Assembly (NCBI GenBank): GCA_036677685.1 | Contig: JAVBWA010000012.1 | Span: 62,001 to 126,000 of the forward strand | From: JAQUBU01 sp036677685 | GTDB lineage: Bacteria; Bacillota; Syntrophomonadia; Syntrophomonadales; Syntrophomonadaceae | Reading direction: 5' to 3' | DNA: 64,000 nucleotides | In this document: positions 15,868 to 24,280 of the stretch, in pieces | Numbering within the stretch: the stretch's first letter is position 1 | Layout of the letters: each line of letters begins with the position of its first letter | Notes under the pieces: generated by a model | The model's database searches: none | Told to the model about the DNA's origin: nothing | The model's input: the letters and a program-made list of their open reading frames with translations, nothing else | Program-made: the position numbers and the translations under genes

Positions 15868-17418
15868 ATGCCTAAAAAGATTGTCTATGATAAGCTATGG
15901 TTCCGGCTTAAAGAAAAAGGAATGCTTAAAAAGGACTTACGGGAAGCGGCTGGGATCAGCCGTACATCTATGGCTAAATTAGCCAAGAACGAAAATGTTA
16001 CCACAGAGGTTCTTGAAAAAATATGTACGGCTTTAGACTGTGATATTAGTGATATACTTGAAACAAAGGAAATTGATGATAACCATTTAATCCAAGCGAA
16101 TAATGTCGTAGCAGAAAGAACGTATGGTTTAAATTCATTCTTTTCCGGCATCGGCGGGTTTGACATTGCATTTGAGCGGCACGGATTCACCACGCAGTAT
16201 CTTTGTGAGATAAACTCCTTTTGCAACGAGATACTGACAGCTCATTGGCCTAAAGTTAAAAAAGGTTTTGATATAAACGAAATTGATACCAATGAAATCC
16301 CTAGCGCCGAGGTCTGGTGCGGCGGATTTCCGTGTCAAGATATTTCAGTTGCCCGAGGAGCCGCACAACGCCTTGGTCTCAATGGTTCACGATCCGGCTT
16401 GTTTTATCGGTTTGCGAAATTATTAGAATGTTGTAAACCTGAAGTTGTGATAATTGAAAATGTGGCTGGTCTATATAATTCTAACGGCGGACGTGATTTT
16501 GGTGTCATAATTCAGAAACTGCAATTAATGGGGTATGCGGTAGCTTGGCGGCTGTTTAATAGTCGGTATTTTGGTGTTCCCCAATCACGCCCCCGTGTAT
16601 ACCTGTGCTGCTGGATGAACAACCCCATGAAAGCTTTGTCAGTCATGTTTGATACGGAAGGAGCATACAAACCTCACAGTGAGCGTAAAGGGTTTCTCAC
16701 TGAATCAAACGGTCCTAATGAATTCCCAAAGGTTCCGCAGACCGCGTATTGTTTAGCTGCTACGTCAGGGCGTCACACTGGTACAGACTGGAGCAGAACC
16801 TATGTGGTTTGCAGGGACGGTGTACGCAGAATGACACCGGTCGAATACGAACGGTTGCAGGGCTTTCCTGACTTTTGGACACTTCCGCCAGCGTATACAA
16901 GCAATGATGATACTGATACTCTAAGATATACAGTTTTGGGGAACGCTGTATCGGTTCCGGTCGTGGAGTGGATTGCACAACGCATACATAAACAATTAGG
17001 AAGTAAATCTGTTGGTTTTACAAATGACCATTTACACTCCCATGTGCCGGAATTCAAAAAAAGCACTTGGAGTACTGAAAAATTTAAGGATATTGATTTT
17101 ACTGATACAGACAAGTCGTATAAATGGCCCAAAGCGGGCTTAGCTTGGTCGGGATCGTATATAGGAGCCAACGTCTGCCCAACTCCAGCTGTTCCTGTCG
17201 AGTCAACGTTATATGAAGTTGTTGAAAAAGTTACTGTCAGCAAACGTTACTACCTGACTCCAAATGCTGCAGAGGGCATACTTCGCAGGGTTGACAGCCA
17301 GGGGCGCAAGCTATTTGAGCCGCTAAGAACGGCATTAAAAATAGAAAAGAACAAAAAACTTTCGGAGGGGGATTACCACGATGATGAGTTTTACGATATC
17401 AACTCTGCGACTCGGTAA
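15868..17418 (+). CDS. DNA cytosine-5 methyltransferase with N-terminal HTH
   Basis: A 516-aa protein. Residues 1-75 are a Cro-like HTH (KKDLREAAGISRTSMAKLAK). The C5-methyltransferase core follows: motif I FFSGIGGFDIAF, motif IV GGFPCQDIS with catalytic Cys, motif VI VIIENVAG, motif VIII SRPRVYLC, and motifs IX-X VEYERLQGFPDFW and LGNAVSVPVVEW. The final 130 residues are an extension. It should protect host DNA from the nuclease encoded by the next two genes and may autoregulate through its HTH. Promoter with an extended -10, TGCTATAAT, at 15801-15809. It overlaps the McrB-like gene by 38 bases. Confidence 0.93.
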   Translation: MPKKIVYDKLWFRLKEKGMLKKDLREAAGISRTSMAKLAKNENVTTEVLEKICTALDCDISDILETKEIDDNHLIQANNVVAERTYGLNSFFSGIGGFDIAFERHGFTTQYLCEINSFCNEILTAHWPKVKKGFDINEIDTNEIPSAEVWCGGFPCQDISVARGAAQRLGLNGSRSGLFYRFAKLLECCKPEVVIIENVAGLYNSNGGRDFGVIIQKLQLMGYAVAWRLFNSRYFGVPQSRPRVYLCCWMNNPMKALSVMFDTEGAYKPHSERKGFLTESNGPNEFPKVPQTAYCLAATSGRHTGTDWSRTYVVCRDGVRRMTPVEYERLQGFPDFWTLPPAYTSNDDTDTLRYTVLGNAVSVPVVEWIAQRIHKQLGSKSVGFTNDHLHSHVPEFKKSTWSTEKFKDIDFTDTDKSYKWPKAGLAWSGSYIGANVCPTPAVPVESTLYEVVEKVTVSKRYYLTPNAAEGILRRVDSQGRKLFEPLRTALKIEKNKKLSEGDYHDDEFYDINSATR

Positions 17419-18928
17419 GACAAGCGTTGATGCGATCACCAGATTAAACGCTGAAACAGTGGGAGTAAAAGAACCCGCGATAGAGATTAATGTGATTTGC
17501 ACACAGGTTCCCACGAGCTTCTCTGTAGGGCACTATGTTGTTATCTGGCTTGGTTCGGATAATAGCAAGGGCCAGGCGACTCAATGGAAACAGGGCTTTA
17601 AGGCAATCGGGAAGGTTTTAGAGGTTAATCGCTCCGGCGGGTTTCAGGATACCTGTGAAACCATTGTATCTATCGGATATATTTTCCCTGAAGCGGTTAG
17701 CCGCCTTGATATTCTCAGAGAAGCGCCTACAGCCTATTATTGGGCCTCTGCAATCCCGATCATCGGATTGGATGATCACTCGAACCAGACCATCCGCATT
17801 ATCGATGAAGGCGAAGAGAGAAGCGAAGTCCCCGCCTTATTCTATATTTTAAATGCTGTAAGCAGGGGATTCTTTGAATCCATCGCCGGCGTTTACCCTG
17901 ACCTGCAGGAAGCCTTTGATTATAGCCCTCCTTCCCCTGTTGTTCCGACCACTGTGACCATTACTGATGCTCAGGAACGAGTCATAGGCGGTAACAACTA
18001 TCTGTTATACGGCGTACCCGGAAGCGGCAAGAGCTATACGGTAAAAGCTGAGTACTGCAATGATCCCGCCCGGATGGAGCGCGTAGTTTTTCACCCGGAT
18101 TATACATACTCGGATTTCGTCGGGCAAATTCTGCCGAAAACTGACGGGGAGAATATCTCCTACATTTTCGTTCCTGGGCCGTTTACAAAGCTGCTTAAGA
18201 AGGCTTACCAAGACCCCGCAAATGAATATTTTTTGATTATCGAAGAAATAAACCGCGGCAATGCCCCCGCAATCTTCGGTGAGGTATTCCAGTTGCTTGA
18301 CCGCAATACTGACGGGGTAAGTGAATATGTGATTTCCAACAGCGACATCGCAAGCATCATTTACGGCAATCCGAACCGGTTTGTGGAATTGCCGTCTAAC
18401 TTTAATATCGTAGCTACCATGAATACCTCCGACCAGAATGTATTTACGCTGGACACCGCATTTCAGCGGCGCTGGCGTATGCGAATGATCGAGAATGACC
18501 TGGAAAAACTGGATGCCGCATTCGCCAATCATCCCATTCTGGATACATCCGTCACATGGAAGCAGTTCAACGCAGTAATAAATGCGCTAATACTCGAATC
18601 CAATACCCGTCTGTCGTCATCTGAGGACAAACGGCTCGGAACGCATTTCGTCAATACTCGGGATTTGGAGTACGACGAAAACGAAACCAACGAGCAAGCT
18701 TCCCCCGAAGAGCAGAGAATAGCAGCAACACAAAACAGCAGATTCCCTGAGAAGGTGCTAAAGTACCTGTGGGACGACGCTTTCAAGTTCTCGCGTGAGG
18801 AGATATTTGAGGTCGAGGAATTTGCCAGCCTTGAAGCTGTTGTGCGGCACTTCAAGAATGCGAGAGGAAACGAGCGCCTTTCCGTCTTTAAAGACATCGT
18901 TGTTGGGAGTATGATCCAGAGTGCATAA
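17381..18928 (+). CDS. McrB-like AAA+ GTPase subunit of a restriction system
   Basis: A 515-aa protein. After an N-terminal domain of about 190 residues, likely the DNA-recognition part, comes an AAA+ domain with Walker A GVPGSGKS, Walker B LIIEEINRGNAPAIFGE (typical of McrB) and the sensor segment ATMNTSDQNVFTLDTAFQRR. McrB proteins form GTP-driven rings that move on DNA and activate a partner nuclease; here that is the LlaJI-type protein next downstream. The ATG at 17381 lies 12 bases after GGAGGGG inside the methyltransferase gene. Confidence 0.92.
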   Translation: MMSFTISTLRLGKTSVDAITRLNAETVGVKEPAIEINVICTQVPTSFSVGHYVVIWLGSDNSKGQATQWKQGFKAIGKVLEVNRSGGFQDTCETIVSIGYIFPEAVSRLDILREAPTAYYWASAIPIIGLDDHSNQTIRIIDEGEERSEVPALFYILNAVSRGFFESIAGVYPDLQEAFDYSPPSPVVPTTVTITDAQERVIGGNNYLLYGVPGSGKSYTVKAEYCNDPARMERVVFHPDYTYSDFVGQILPKTDGENISYIFVPGPFTKLLKKAYQDPANEYFLIIEEINRGNAPAIFGEVFQLLDRNTDGVSEYVISNSDIASIIYGNPNRFVELPSNFNIVATMNTSDQNVFTLDTAFQRRWRMRMIENDLEKLDAAFANHPILDTSVTWKQFNAVINALILESNTRLSSSEDKRLGTHFVNTRDLEYDENETNEQASPEEQRIAATQNSRFPEKVLKYLWDDAFKFSREEIFEVEEFASLEAVVRHFKNARGNERLSVFKDIVVGSMIQSA

Positions 18929-18944
18929 GTGAGGTATCTTACCT

Positions 18945-20219
18945 ATGAATGAAATGAACCTGTTTAAGCGGTGTCATGTGAATACTAACGATGAGGGCGA
19001 CCGTTTCGTCGGCGTAAAAGCCGATTCCAACGATGCAGTAGTCTATTTTCCCATCGGCTATGAACTGCCCAGGACTGAGCAAGAACTAAGGCGTGACATC
19101 GTGCATTTGATTTATGTCCTCTCCTCTTTCGCCGAAAAGAAGGATAAACTTCTCAATATTAGAAAATTTATGGCTCCGCAGACGGTCGATTTCCCAATTC
19201 ACGCCTATATGACCGTCATCAATTACTTTTTGCAGTCGAACGGCTACTACACAGAGAAAGAACAGCAGTTTAAAGTGAGTGACCGTGGCAAGACCGACTG
19301 GCCAAGAACCATCAAACGGCAGCGTCCCATCTTGCAGGCGAATGGCTCCCCTGTATATCTGAAGAGGGAAACACGGGATTCGGCACCGAACGACAGAAAC
19401 CTTATAACAAAAATCCATGAGTACTGCGTATTCGAGGGCTTTACCAAACTTGGGTGGTTGTTCACGGCTGTTATGCCCAAGAAACCCTCAATACCGTTCC
19501 AAAAGAAAATGTTCACTGGCGTTGTGCAGGATAAACTCGGGCAAACCTTTAATGACCAGGACAAGCAGCTATTCCAAAGCATGCTGGCTATGATCAACTA
19601 CATTGATGAGCGGTCACCGCAAAAGCAGTTTTATTTCGGAACCGACCGATTTGAATATGTGTGGGAGCGGCTTATTGATCGGGTATTCGGCGTAAAGAAC
19701 AAGAACGATTATTTCCCGAGGACAAGATGGATGCTGGACTTCGGGAAAGTACATATTAATCCTGCTTTAGAGCCCGATACCGTAATGGTTTATAACGGCA
19801 AGGTGTATATCCTTGACGCAAAATACTACCGGTATGGAGTAACCGGCAACCCTCTGCATCTTCCGGCATCATCATCCATAAACAAGCAGATAACGTACGG
19901 TGAGTACGTCGCCACAGAGCAGAAATTCAAAGAAATGCACGGCAATAATGTATTGGTATATAACGCTTTCATCATGCCGTTTGACAGGAGCAATAATCTG
20001 TTTGGCTTTAACACGCAGTGCGGGAGGATTGGCGAGGCGACTGGCGATTGGAAATCGAGCGGGAAAACTTATGAACGCGTTCAGGGCGTTGTTGCTGATG
20101 TGAGATATCTTATGTGGCATTATACGGGTAATACCGAACCCCAAATCATAGCGATGGTTGATGCGATTGAATCGGCTTTCGCAGATGGGGACACTCTGCC
20201 TGTTGCGGCAGAGGTATAA
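18945..20219 (+). CDS. LlaJI family restriction endonuclease subunit
   Basis: A 424-aa protein with a C-terminal PD-(D/E)XK site: EPDTVMVYNGKVYILDAKYY, where D, D and K match the catalytic residues, then NKQITYGEYVATEQK. This is the pattern of the R2 subunit of LlaJI-type systems, which cut DNA together with an McrB-like motor. The known LlaJI system recognises GACGC and has two methyltransferases; only one is seen here, so the site may be different. It begins 16 bases after the McrB-like stop. Confidence 0.85.
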   Translation: MNEMNLFKRCHVNTNDEGDRFVGVKADSNDAVVYFPIGYELPRTEQELRRDIVHLIYVLSSFAEKKDKLLNIRKFMAPQTVDFPIHAYMTVINYFLQSNGYYTEKEQQFKVSDRGKTDWPRTIKRQRPILQANGSPVYLKRETRDSAPNDRNLITKIHEYCVFEGFTKLGWLFTAVMPKKPSIPFQKKMFTGVVQDKLGQTFNDQDKQLFQSMLAMINYIDERSPQKQFYFGTDRFEYVWERLIDRVFGVKNKNDYFPRTRWMLDFGKVHINPALEPDTVMVYNGKVYILDAKYYRYGVTGNPLHLPASSSINKQITYGEYVATEQKFKEMHGNNVLVYNAFIMPFDRSNNLFGFNTQCGRIGEATGDWKSSGKTYERVQGVVADVRYLMWHYTGNTEPQIIAMVDAIESAFADGDTLPVAAEV

Positions 20220-20255
20220 GAATCATGTGAAAAAACATCTGCCGGAGGTGATTGC

Positions 20256-20678
20256 ATGGCCGATGTACATTCAAAAGAAACTAGAAGCTACAATATGTCA
20301 CAAATAAAGAGTCAAGACACAACGCCTAAAACAATAGTTCGGAAGTATCTGTTTTCGCAGGGCTTACGCTACCGGAAAAATGACAAACGATATCCTGGGC
20401 ACCCAGATATCGTTTTACCAAAGTACCAAACCGTGGTCTTTATAAATGGATGCTTCTGGCACATGCATGAAGGGAATTCTTGTTTTGTTATGCCCAAGAC
20501 AAGGCAGGAATACTGGTATCCCAAACTACAGAAAAACAAACAGCGCGATATTAACAATATTGCCATTCTGATAAATGACGGCTGGAAAGTTATTGTTGTC
20601 TGGGAATGCGAATTAAAAAAGCCCTACACGGATGAGCGTCTCAATCTGCTTTTCAGGCAAATAACCGATAACTGCTGA
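20256..20678 (+). CDS. vsr: Very short patch repair endonuclease (Vsr)
   Basis: A 140-aa protein with the Vsr signature: SQDTTPKTIVRKYLFSQGLR, then GHPDIVLPKYQTVVFINGCF and WHMHEG, with zinc-binding Cys/His residues and the catalytic Asp of HPDI. Vsr nicks next to T:G mismatches arising from deamination of 5-methylcytosine, so it normally travels with C5-methyltransferases, as here. GGAGGTG precedes the ATG. Confidence 0.95.
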   Translation: MADVHSKETRSYNMSQIKSQDTTPKTIVRKYLFSQGLRYRKNDKRYPGHPDIVLPKYQTVVFINGCFWHMHEGNSCFVMPKTRQEYWYPKLQKNKQRDINNIAILINDGWKVIVVWECELKKPYTDERLNLLFRQITDNC

Positions 20679-20705
20679 ACGTATCCGTAAATCGAGGATT
20701 TTCCT

Positions 20706-22034
20706 ATGTATTACTGGAAACAAAAAACCGAATCCGGTACCACATTAGAGGCTGAGCTGCTGTCTTGTAAATCAGTGGACAAAGCTATAATAGCGTCTGC
20801 CTTTTTATCCCGCGAGGGCATCCGAATATTGAAGAAGATCAAGGATACATACTCGCTGCAAAAAGATGACATCACGCTGTATCTTTCGGCGCAGTTTTCG
20901 GCTGACAAACCTCACGAAATCCTTGAACAGCTTTCCAGCCTGTGCGTAACGAAAATAATATTCGATTACAGCTTTCATGCCAAAGTATACCTTCTTGCGG
21001 GCAAACCCGGCAAAATAATCTATGGATCATCAAATTTTACAGTGGGGGGCATGGCAGGTAATATTGAGTTTGATTATATCGGCTCGCCAACGCCGGATCA
21101 ATTAAAGTCGTTCAATTCCTTTTTCAGTTACTGTGACCTCATAGCTAAAGATGTAAACGCTGAGATTATTAAATATTACAAAGACAATCTGAAGAAAATA
21201 TCAGAACTGCATCGTACTCAGAAGAAACTAACAACGACACTGACAGGCTTTACCCATCAGGACGATGCTTTTTTACCGGATGATTATGATATTAATGATT
21301 ATTTTTTTGACTATAGCGATTATGAAACCTTCTTCTTTAGAAATCGGAAAATGAGCGGCTCGGACATCAAAATAAAACGTGAACGGGTACAAGGTAAAAT
21401 GCTCGATATCCACCAAAAGATATACCCGAGTATTAAGAAGCTGGGCATAGCCCATCATAAGAGGAAAGAGAACATTACTTCACTGATTATCCCGCATCCT
21501 ATTAATCAGTATTCAGTAGGCTGGCTAGGTGTGCGTTATGGAAAGACACCGCCGGAGGTCGATGTGCTAAATATGGGCAAAGATAAAGATGATGACATAT
21601 ACGGGTTTCAAAAACACGGATGCTTGCAGTACAGTATTGGCAGCGACGGTTTTGAAGTAAACCTCTTTTTAGCCGTAAGGCATGATGCCGTTGACCGTGC
21701 CTACCTCCATGAGAATTTAGGAAAGCTGAAAAAAAAGATCGAGTCCGAAATGGCAAAGTTAAAAGGTCACGGCATGGAATGGGTGATCTGGGACAACGAT
21801 ATAGATGAACCTATAGTATTTGATATCGACAGCGAGGATACCACTACATTCTGCGACTTCTTTAAAGAAAACGACATTGACGGACGCGAATCTTTTTTAC
21901 GGAAATACTATGAACCTGACAATGATATCCTTCAAACCAAAGAGACAATCAGTGCAGAGATTATAAGGGTGATGAAGATTCTTCTGCCACTTTACAATAC
22001 TATGGTATGGAGGCCCCGAGTTAAACTGCGATGA
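20706..22034 (+). CDS. PLD-family nuclease (NgoFVII-like restriction endonuclease)
   Basis: A 442-aa protein. The N-terminal 160 residues hold a single phospholipase D motif: FHAKVYLLAGKPGKIIYGSS then NFTVGGMAGNIEFD (HxK and the GSSN-x9-N pattern). Restriction enzymes of the BfiI/NgoFVII type use such a site, acting as dimers and needing no metal. The remaining two thirds contain the substrate-binding part. As last gene of the island it may be an additional nuclease of the same system or an independent one. Confidence 0.8.
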   Translation: MYYWKQKTESGTTLEAELLSCKSVDKAIIASAFLSREGIRILKKIKDTYSLQKDDITLYLSAQFSADKPHEILEQLSSLCVTKIIFDYSFHAKVYLLAGKPGKIIYGSSNFTVGGMAGNIEFDYIGSPTPDQLKSFNSFFSYCDLIAKDVNAEIIKYYKDNLKKISELHRTQKKLTTTLTGFTHQDDAFLPDDYDINDYFFDYSDYETFFFRNRKMSGSDIKIKRERVQGKMLDIHQKIYPSIKKLGIAHHKRKENITSLIIPHPINQYSVGWLGVRYGKTPPEVDVLNMGKDKDDDIYGFQKHGCLQYSIGSDGFEVNLFLAVRHDAVDRAYLHENLGKLKKKIESEMAKLKGHGMEWVIWDNDIDEPIVFDIDSEDTTTFCDFFKENDIDGRESFLRKYYEPDNDILQTKETISAEIIRVMKILLPLYNTMVWRPRVKLR

Positions 22035-22334
22035 AGACGGCATTTTAAGCATTACTACTTGGATAGTTTATAAAATTTTCTATCTTTTAACGTTTCTCCA
22101 ATCTTTTAACGATTACCCGTTTACGATGCACACTCCCTGCTATCTTTTAACGATTAACCCGTTGATGCTTACGGAAAATGATGGTATTTTATCTTGTCAA
22201 CCGCAAATTAGTCCTCGCCAAAATGATAAAAGCCAATCCGCCAAAACGCAGGGATGGCATAAATTCCGGCTTTCCAGGCAAAACAAAAACCACCCACCGA
22301 TAAAATTCTTTTTATCAATAGATGGTAGTTAAGA
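22035..22334. other. Gene-free stretch with short repeats and a probable tRNA terminator
   Basis: The first part holds three direct copies of ATCTTTTAACG (about 22082, 22101 and 22142). The last part, read on the minus strand downstream of the tRNA-Pro 3' end, has a TTGATAAA/TTTATCGG stem (about 22298-22322) and then GGTTTTTG, a probable tRNA terminator. The right end of element A must lie here but no att repeat can be identified. Confidence 0.45.
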
Positions 22335-22391
22335 TGGTCGGGATGACAGGATTCGAACCTGCGGCCTTCTGGTCCCGAACCAGACGCGCTA
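22335..22391 (-). tRNA. tRNA-Pro(CGG), 3' part of the gene split by prophage integration
   Basis: On the minus strand this contains the anticodon arm TCTGG-TTCGGGA-CCAGA (anticodon CGG), the T arm GCAGG-TTCGAAT-CCTGT, the acceptor strand CATCCCG and an encoded CCA. The 5' acceptor strand and most of the D arm are missing: identity stops at the CT at 22389-22390 and continues at 63640. Joined to 63640-63662 it makes a complete 77-nt tRNA with a perfect D stem (GCGC/GCGC). It has no promoter of its own here. Confidence 0.92.
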
Positions 22392-22413
22392 ACGTATGTA
22401 ACTATAACAAACC
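22389..22413. other. attL of the prophage (serine integrase site)
   Basis: The crossover dinucleotide CT (22389-22390) is followed by AACG, TAT and the 16-bp arm GTAACTATAACAAACC (22398-22413). The exact inverse of this arm is at 63617-63632 beside the integrase gene. Left of CT lies bacterial tRNA sequence. Joined, the phage halves give a 48-bp attP, symmetric about CT apart from the three bases between arm and CGTT. Confidence 0.9.
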
Positions 22414-22427
22414 GCATTAAATTCAGA

Positions 22428-22504
22428 TGGTCGGGATGACAGGATTTGAACCTGCGAACTCTCGGTCCCGAACCGAGCGCGATACCAAACTTCGCCACAT
22501 CCCG
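22428..22504 (-). tRNA. tRNA-Pro(CGG), intact copy carried by the prophage
   Basis: A perfect 77-nt cloverleaf: acceptor CGGGATG/CATCCCG, D stem GCGA/TCGC, anticodon arm CTCGG-TTCGGGA-CCGAG (anticodon CGG), T arm GCAGG-TTCAAAT-CCTGT, encoded CCA. It lies 15 bases inside attL. It differs from the interrupted tRNA-Pro in the D arm, anticodon stem and variable loop but keeps the anticodon and acceptor, so it can stand in for the gene the phage breaks. Its 5' flank matches that of the interrupted gene for about 25 bases. Confidence 0.95.
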
Positions 22505-22515
22505 ACGCAAGGAAT

Positions 22516-22544
22516 ATTGTACAGCATAGAATAAATTATTTCAA
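22516..22544 (-). promoter_or_regulatory. Sigma-A promoter of the prophage tRNA-Pro
   Basis: On the minus strand TTGAAA (22544-22539), 17 bases, TACAAT (22521-22516), then the tRNA 5' end 11 bases on. The matching promoter of the interrupted gene lies at 63674-63702. Confidence 0.85.
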
Positions 22545-23059
22545 GGGTAAAGAGATTCAGGTTTTTGCATTTCCAATTTTGCACAGAATTATTACCATAT
22601 AATTACGCCTTTCAGAATTAACATTTTATCATAGCCTATATTTTAACAACAGTTTCTCTAAACAGCGTGGTTATGGGATTATTTGTTTTCTGACAGATCA
22701 TCAAAAGCCACAATTCATAAAAAATACTATAATTTTTACCTAAAATTACTGATAGGAAATCCATTAATATTGGGCATTAGAAGCATATAGATGTTAATTC
22801 CGGAAGGGCATAAAAATGTTAATTCTGGAATTTGCGATAATCGTGAAAATATCTAAAAGGAATCTTGATCCTTGGGTGTTTGAGGGGGAAAAATGTTAAT
22901 TCTGTATTATTAATCCCCGCCCCCATATATAGAATTTTCGAAACGGAAATTTAATAAATTCGTTAGCCTGTTTTGCTCATTGCTGTTATATCTTTACTGG
23001 GAATTACTTGCTCTATAAATACCAAATGCCGGGACTTTATCCCGGCATATTTTGATATC
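22545..23059. other. Gene-free AT-rich stretch with TGTTAATTC repeats
   Basis: No convincing gene is seen over 515 bases. Three direct copies of ATGTTAATTC (near 22792, 22816 and 22892), two continuing as CCGGAA or CTGGAA, stand in the middle. Multiple short repeats of this kind occur at the ends of IS21-type insertion sequences, so a relic end is possible, but no transposase remains. A downstream hairpin GCCGGGA-CTTTA-TCCCGGC (23027-23045) lies 15 bases past the recombinase stop and may terminate it. Confidence 0.4.
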
Positions 23060-24061
23060 TTATTGAACTAAATGTTTCCTGTAGGCTTCCCTCTTTTTCT
23101 CCTCGCTTACTTGAGCATACACCTGGGTAGTGGCCGGGTCGGCATGGCCTAATAGAGCTTGAACGCTTGATAAATCCGCTCCGTTATTTAGCGTCAACGT
23201 GGCAAAGGTGTGCCGGAAGGTGTGCGGATGAATCCGCTTTTGCACCCCGGAACGCTGGGCAACCATCTTAATAGCCCTCTGTATCCCTCGATTACTGAGC
23301 CTACGATAAGGCTGCCGTTCAGTAATAAATAGAGCGGGAATTTCATCATCTCTTGTTTTTATATATTTCTTAAGATGATATAAGGCCTTGAAAGATAAGT
23401 AAACGTCCCGTTCCTTATTTCCCTTCCCGATCACCCGGGCACTCATCGACTGATAATTAATATCCCCCTGGTTCAATTGCTGGACCTCGCTGAGCCGGCC
23501 ACCAGTTGCGTAAAACACTTCCATCAAAGCACGTTCTCTTGATGTAATACATCCCTCCCGTACCTGTTCCAATTCTTCAATGGTCAATGATTTAGGCAGT
23601 CGCTGCTCTTTCTTCGGTGGTTTAATTCTCCGGGCAGGATCTTTAGCGATGATCTCTTCATCAGCCAACCAAGCGAAGAATGATTTAAGCACTGAGAGTT
23701 TCTTGCTGATTGAGCTCATCTTCAACCGTTCGAACCTGGCCAGGTAATCCCTGAGGTCTGCAGTAGTAATAAATTCTATTGGTTGATCAATGTGGCTGGC
23801 AAAGATTCTGAGTTCAAGTTGATAACCCTCCAGGGTAATCTCTGAGAGACCTTCCAACTTTTTAGCAGCGAGAAATTGATCAACCTTTTCTCTGATATCA
23901 GGATGGGCACCAGGCAGTCTGGCCAGGCGAATATCATACAGAGACAAAGCGCCGGCGATTGTCATATGGAGCTTGGGCAGTTCTATGTCAAAACATAGAG
24001 ATGAGATGGATGATTCGAGCTGGCGGAGCAGCTGCTCCCCAGCCTGGGTAGAAGTTAACAT
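23060..24061 (-). CDS. Tyrosine recombinase (XerC/D-like integrase)
   Basis: A 333-aa protein with an N-terminal SAM-like DNA-binding domain (KLEGLSEITLEGYQLELRIF) and a C-terminal catalytic domain carrying all active residues: R in ATGGRLSEVQ, K in GKGNKERDV, HTFRH, the second His in LLGHADPATT, and Tyr in QVYAQV. The start at 24061 has GGAGGT 8 bases upstream; an in-frame start at 24133 lacks one. It lies near attL while the prophage is clearly integrated by the serine integrase at the other end, so it may belong to an older element, or resolve multimers. Confidence 0.9.
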   Translation of the reverse strand: MLTSTQAGEQLLRQLESSISSLCFDIELPKLHMTIAGALSLYDIRLARLPGAHPDIREKVDQFLAAKKLEGLSEITLEGYQLELRIFASHIDQPIEFITTADLRDYLARFERLKMSSISKKLSVLKSFFAWLADEEIIAKDPARRIKPPKKEQRLPKSLTIEELEQVREGCITSRERALMEVFYATGGRLSEVQQLNQGDINYQSMSARVIGKGNKERDVYLSFKALYHLKKYIKTRDDEIPALFITERQPYRRLSNRGIQRAIKMVAQRSGVQKRIHPHTFRHTFATLTLNNGADLSSVQALLGHADPATTQVYAQVSEEKKREAYRKHLVQ

Positions 24062-24250
24062 GATATGATACCTCCCTGACGGTGTTTTTTGTCCCCTGAG
24101 AATGCGGTAAGCAGGTGGCGCCTCAGGGAGCACCGGGCTGGGTAGCTACTCCCAACCTTTTACCTGCTTATATCGTATCATAGCACACTACGTTATTCAA
24201 GAAAAATCAGAACATTTGTTCTGATACGCGTATTTTGAAAGCAGAAAGTA

Positions 24251-24280
24251 AAAACCGGGGCCTTGGCCCCGGCGGTTTTA
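24251..24280 (-). terminator. Intrinsic terminator after the XRE-ImmA gene
   Basis: CCGGGGCC and GGCCCCGG with a two-base loop, followed on the minus strand by TTTTTAC. It overlaps the last bases of the XRE-ImmA gene. Confidence 0.85.

Noticed and set aside
18005..18532. A 175-codon minus-strand frame inside the McrB-like gene
   Set aside because: It is antisense to Walker A and B coding sequence; no start signal.
22082..22155. Three copies of ATCTTTTAACG suggesting a CRISPR or iteron array
   Set aside because: Units are too short and irregularly spaced, with no cas genes or initiator nearby.
22545..23059. An insertion sequence next to the prophage tRNA
   Set aside because: Only short TGTTAATTC repeats are seen; no transposase fragment or target duplication can be shown.
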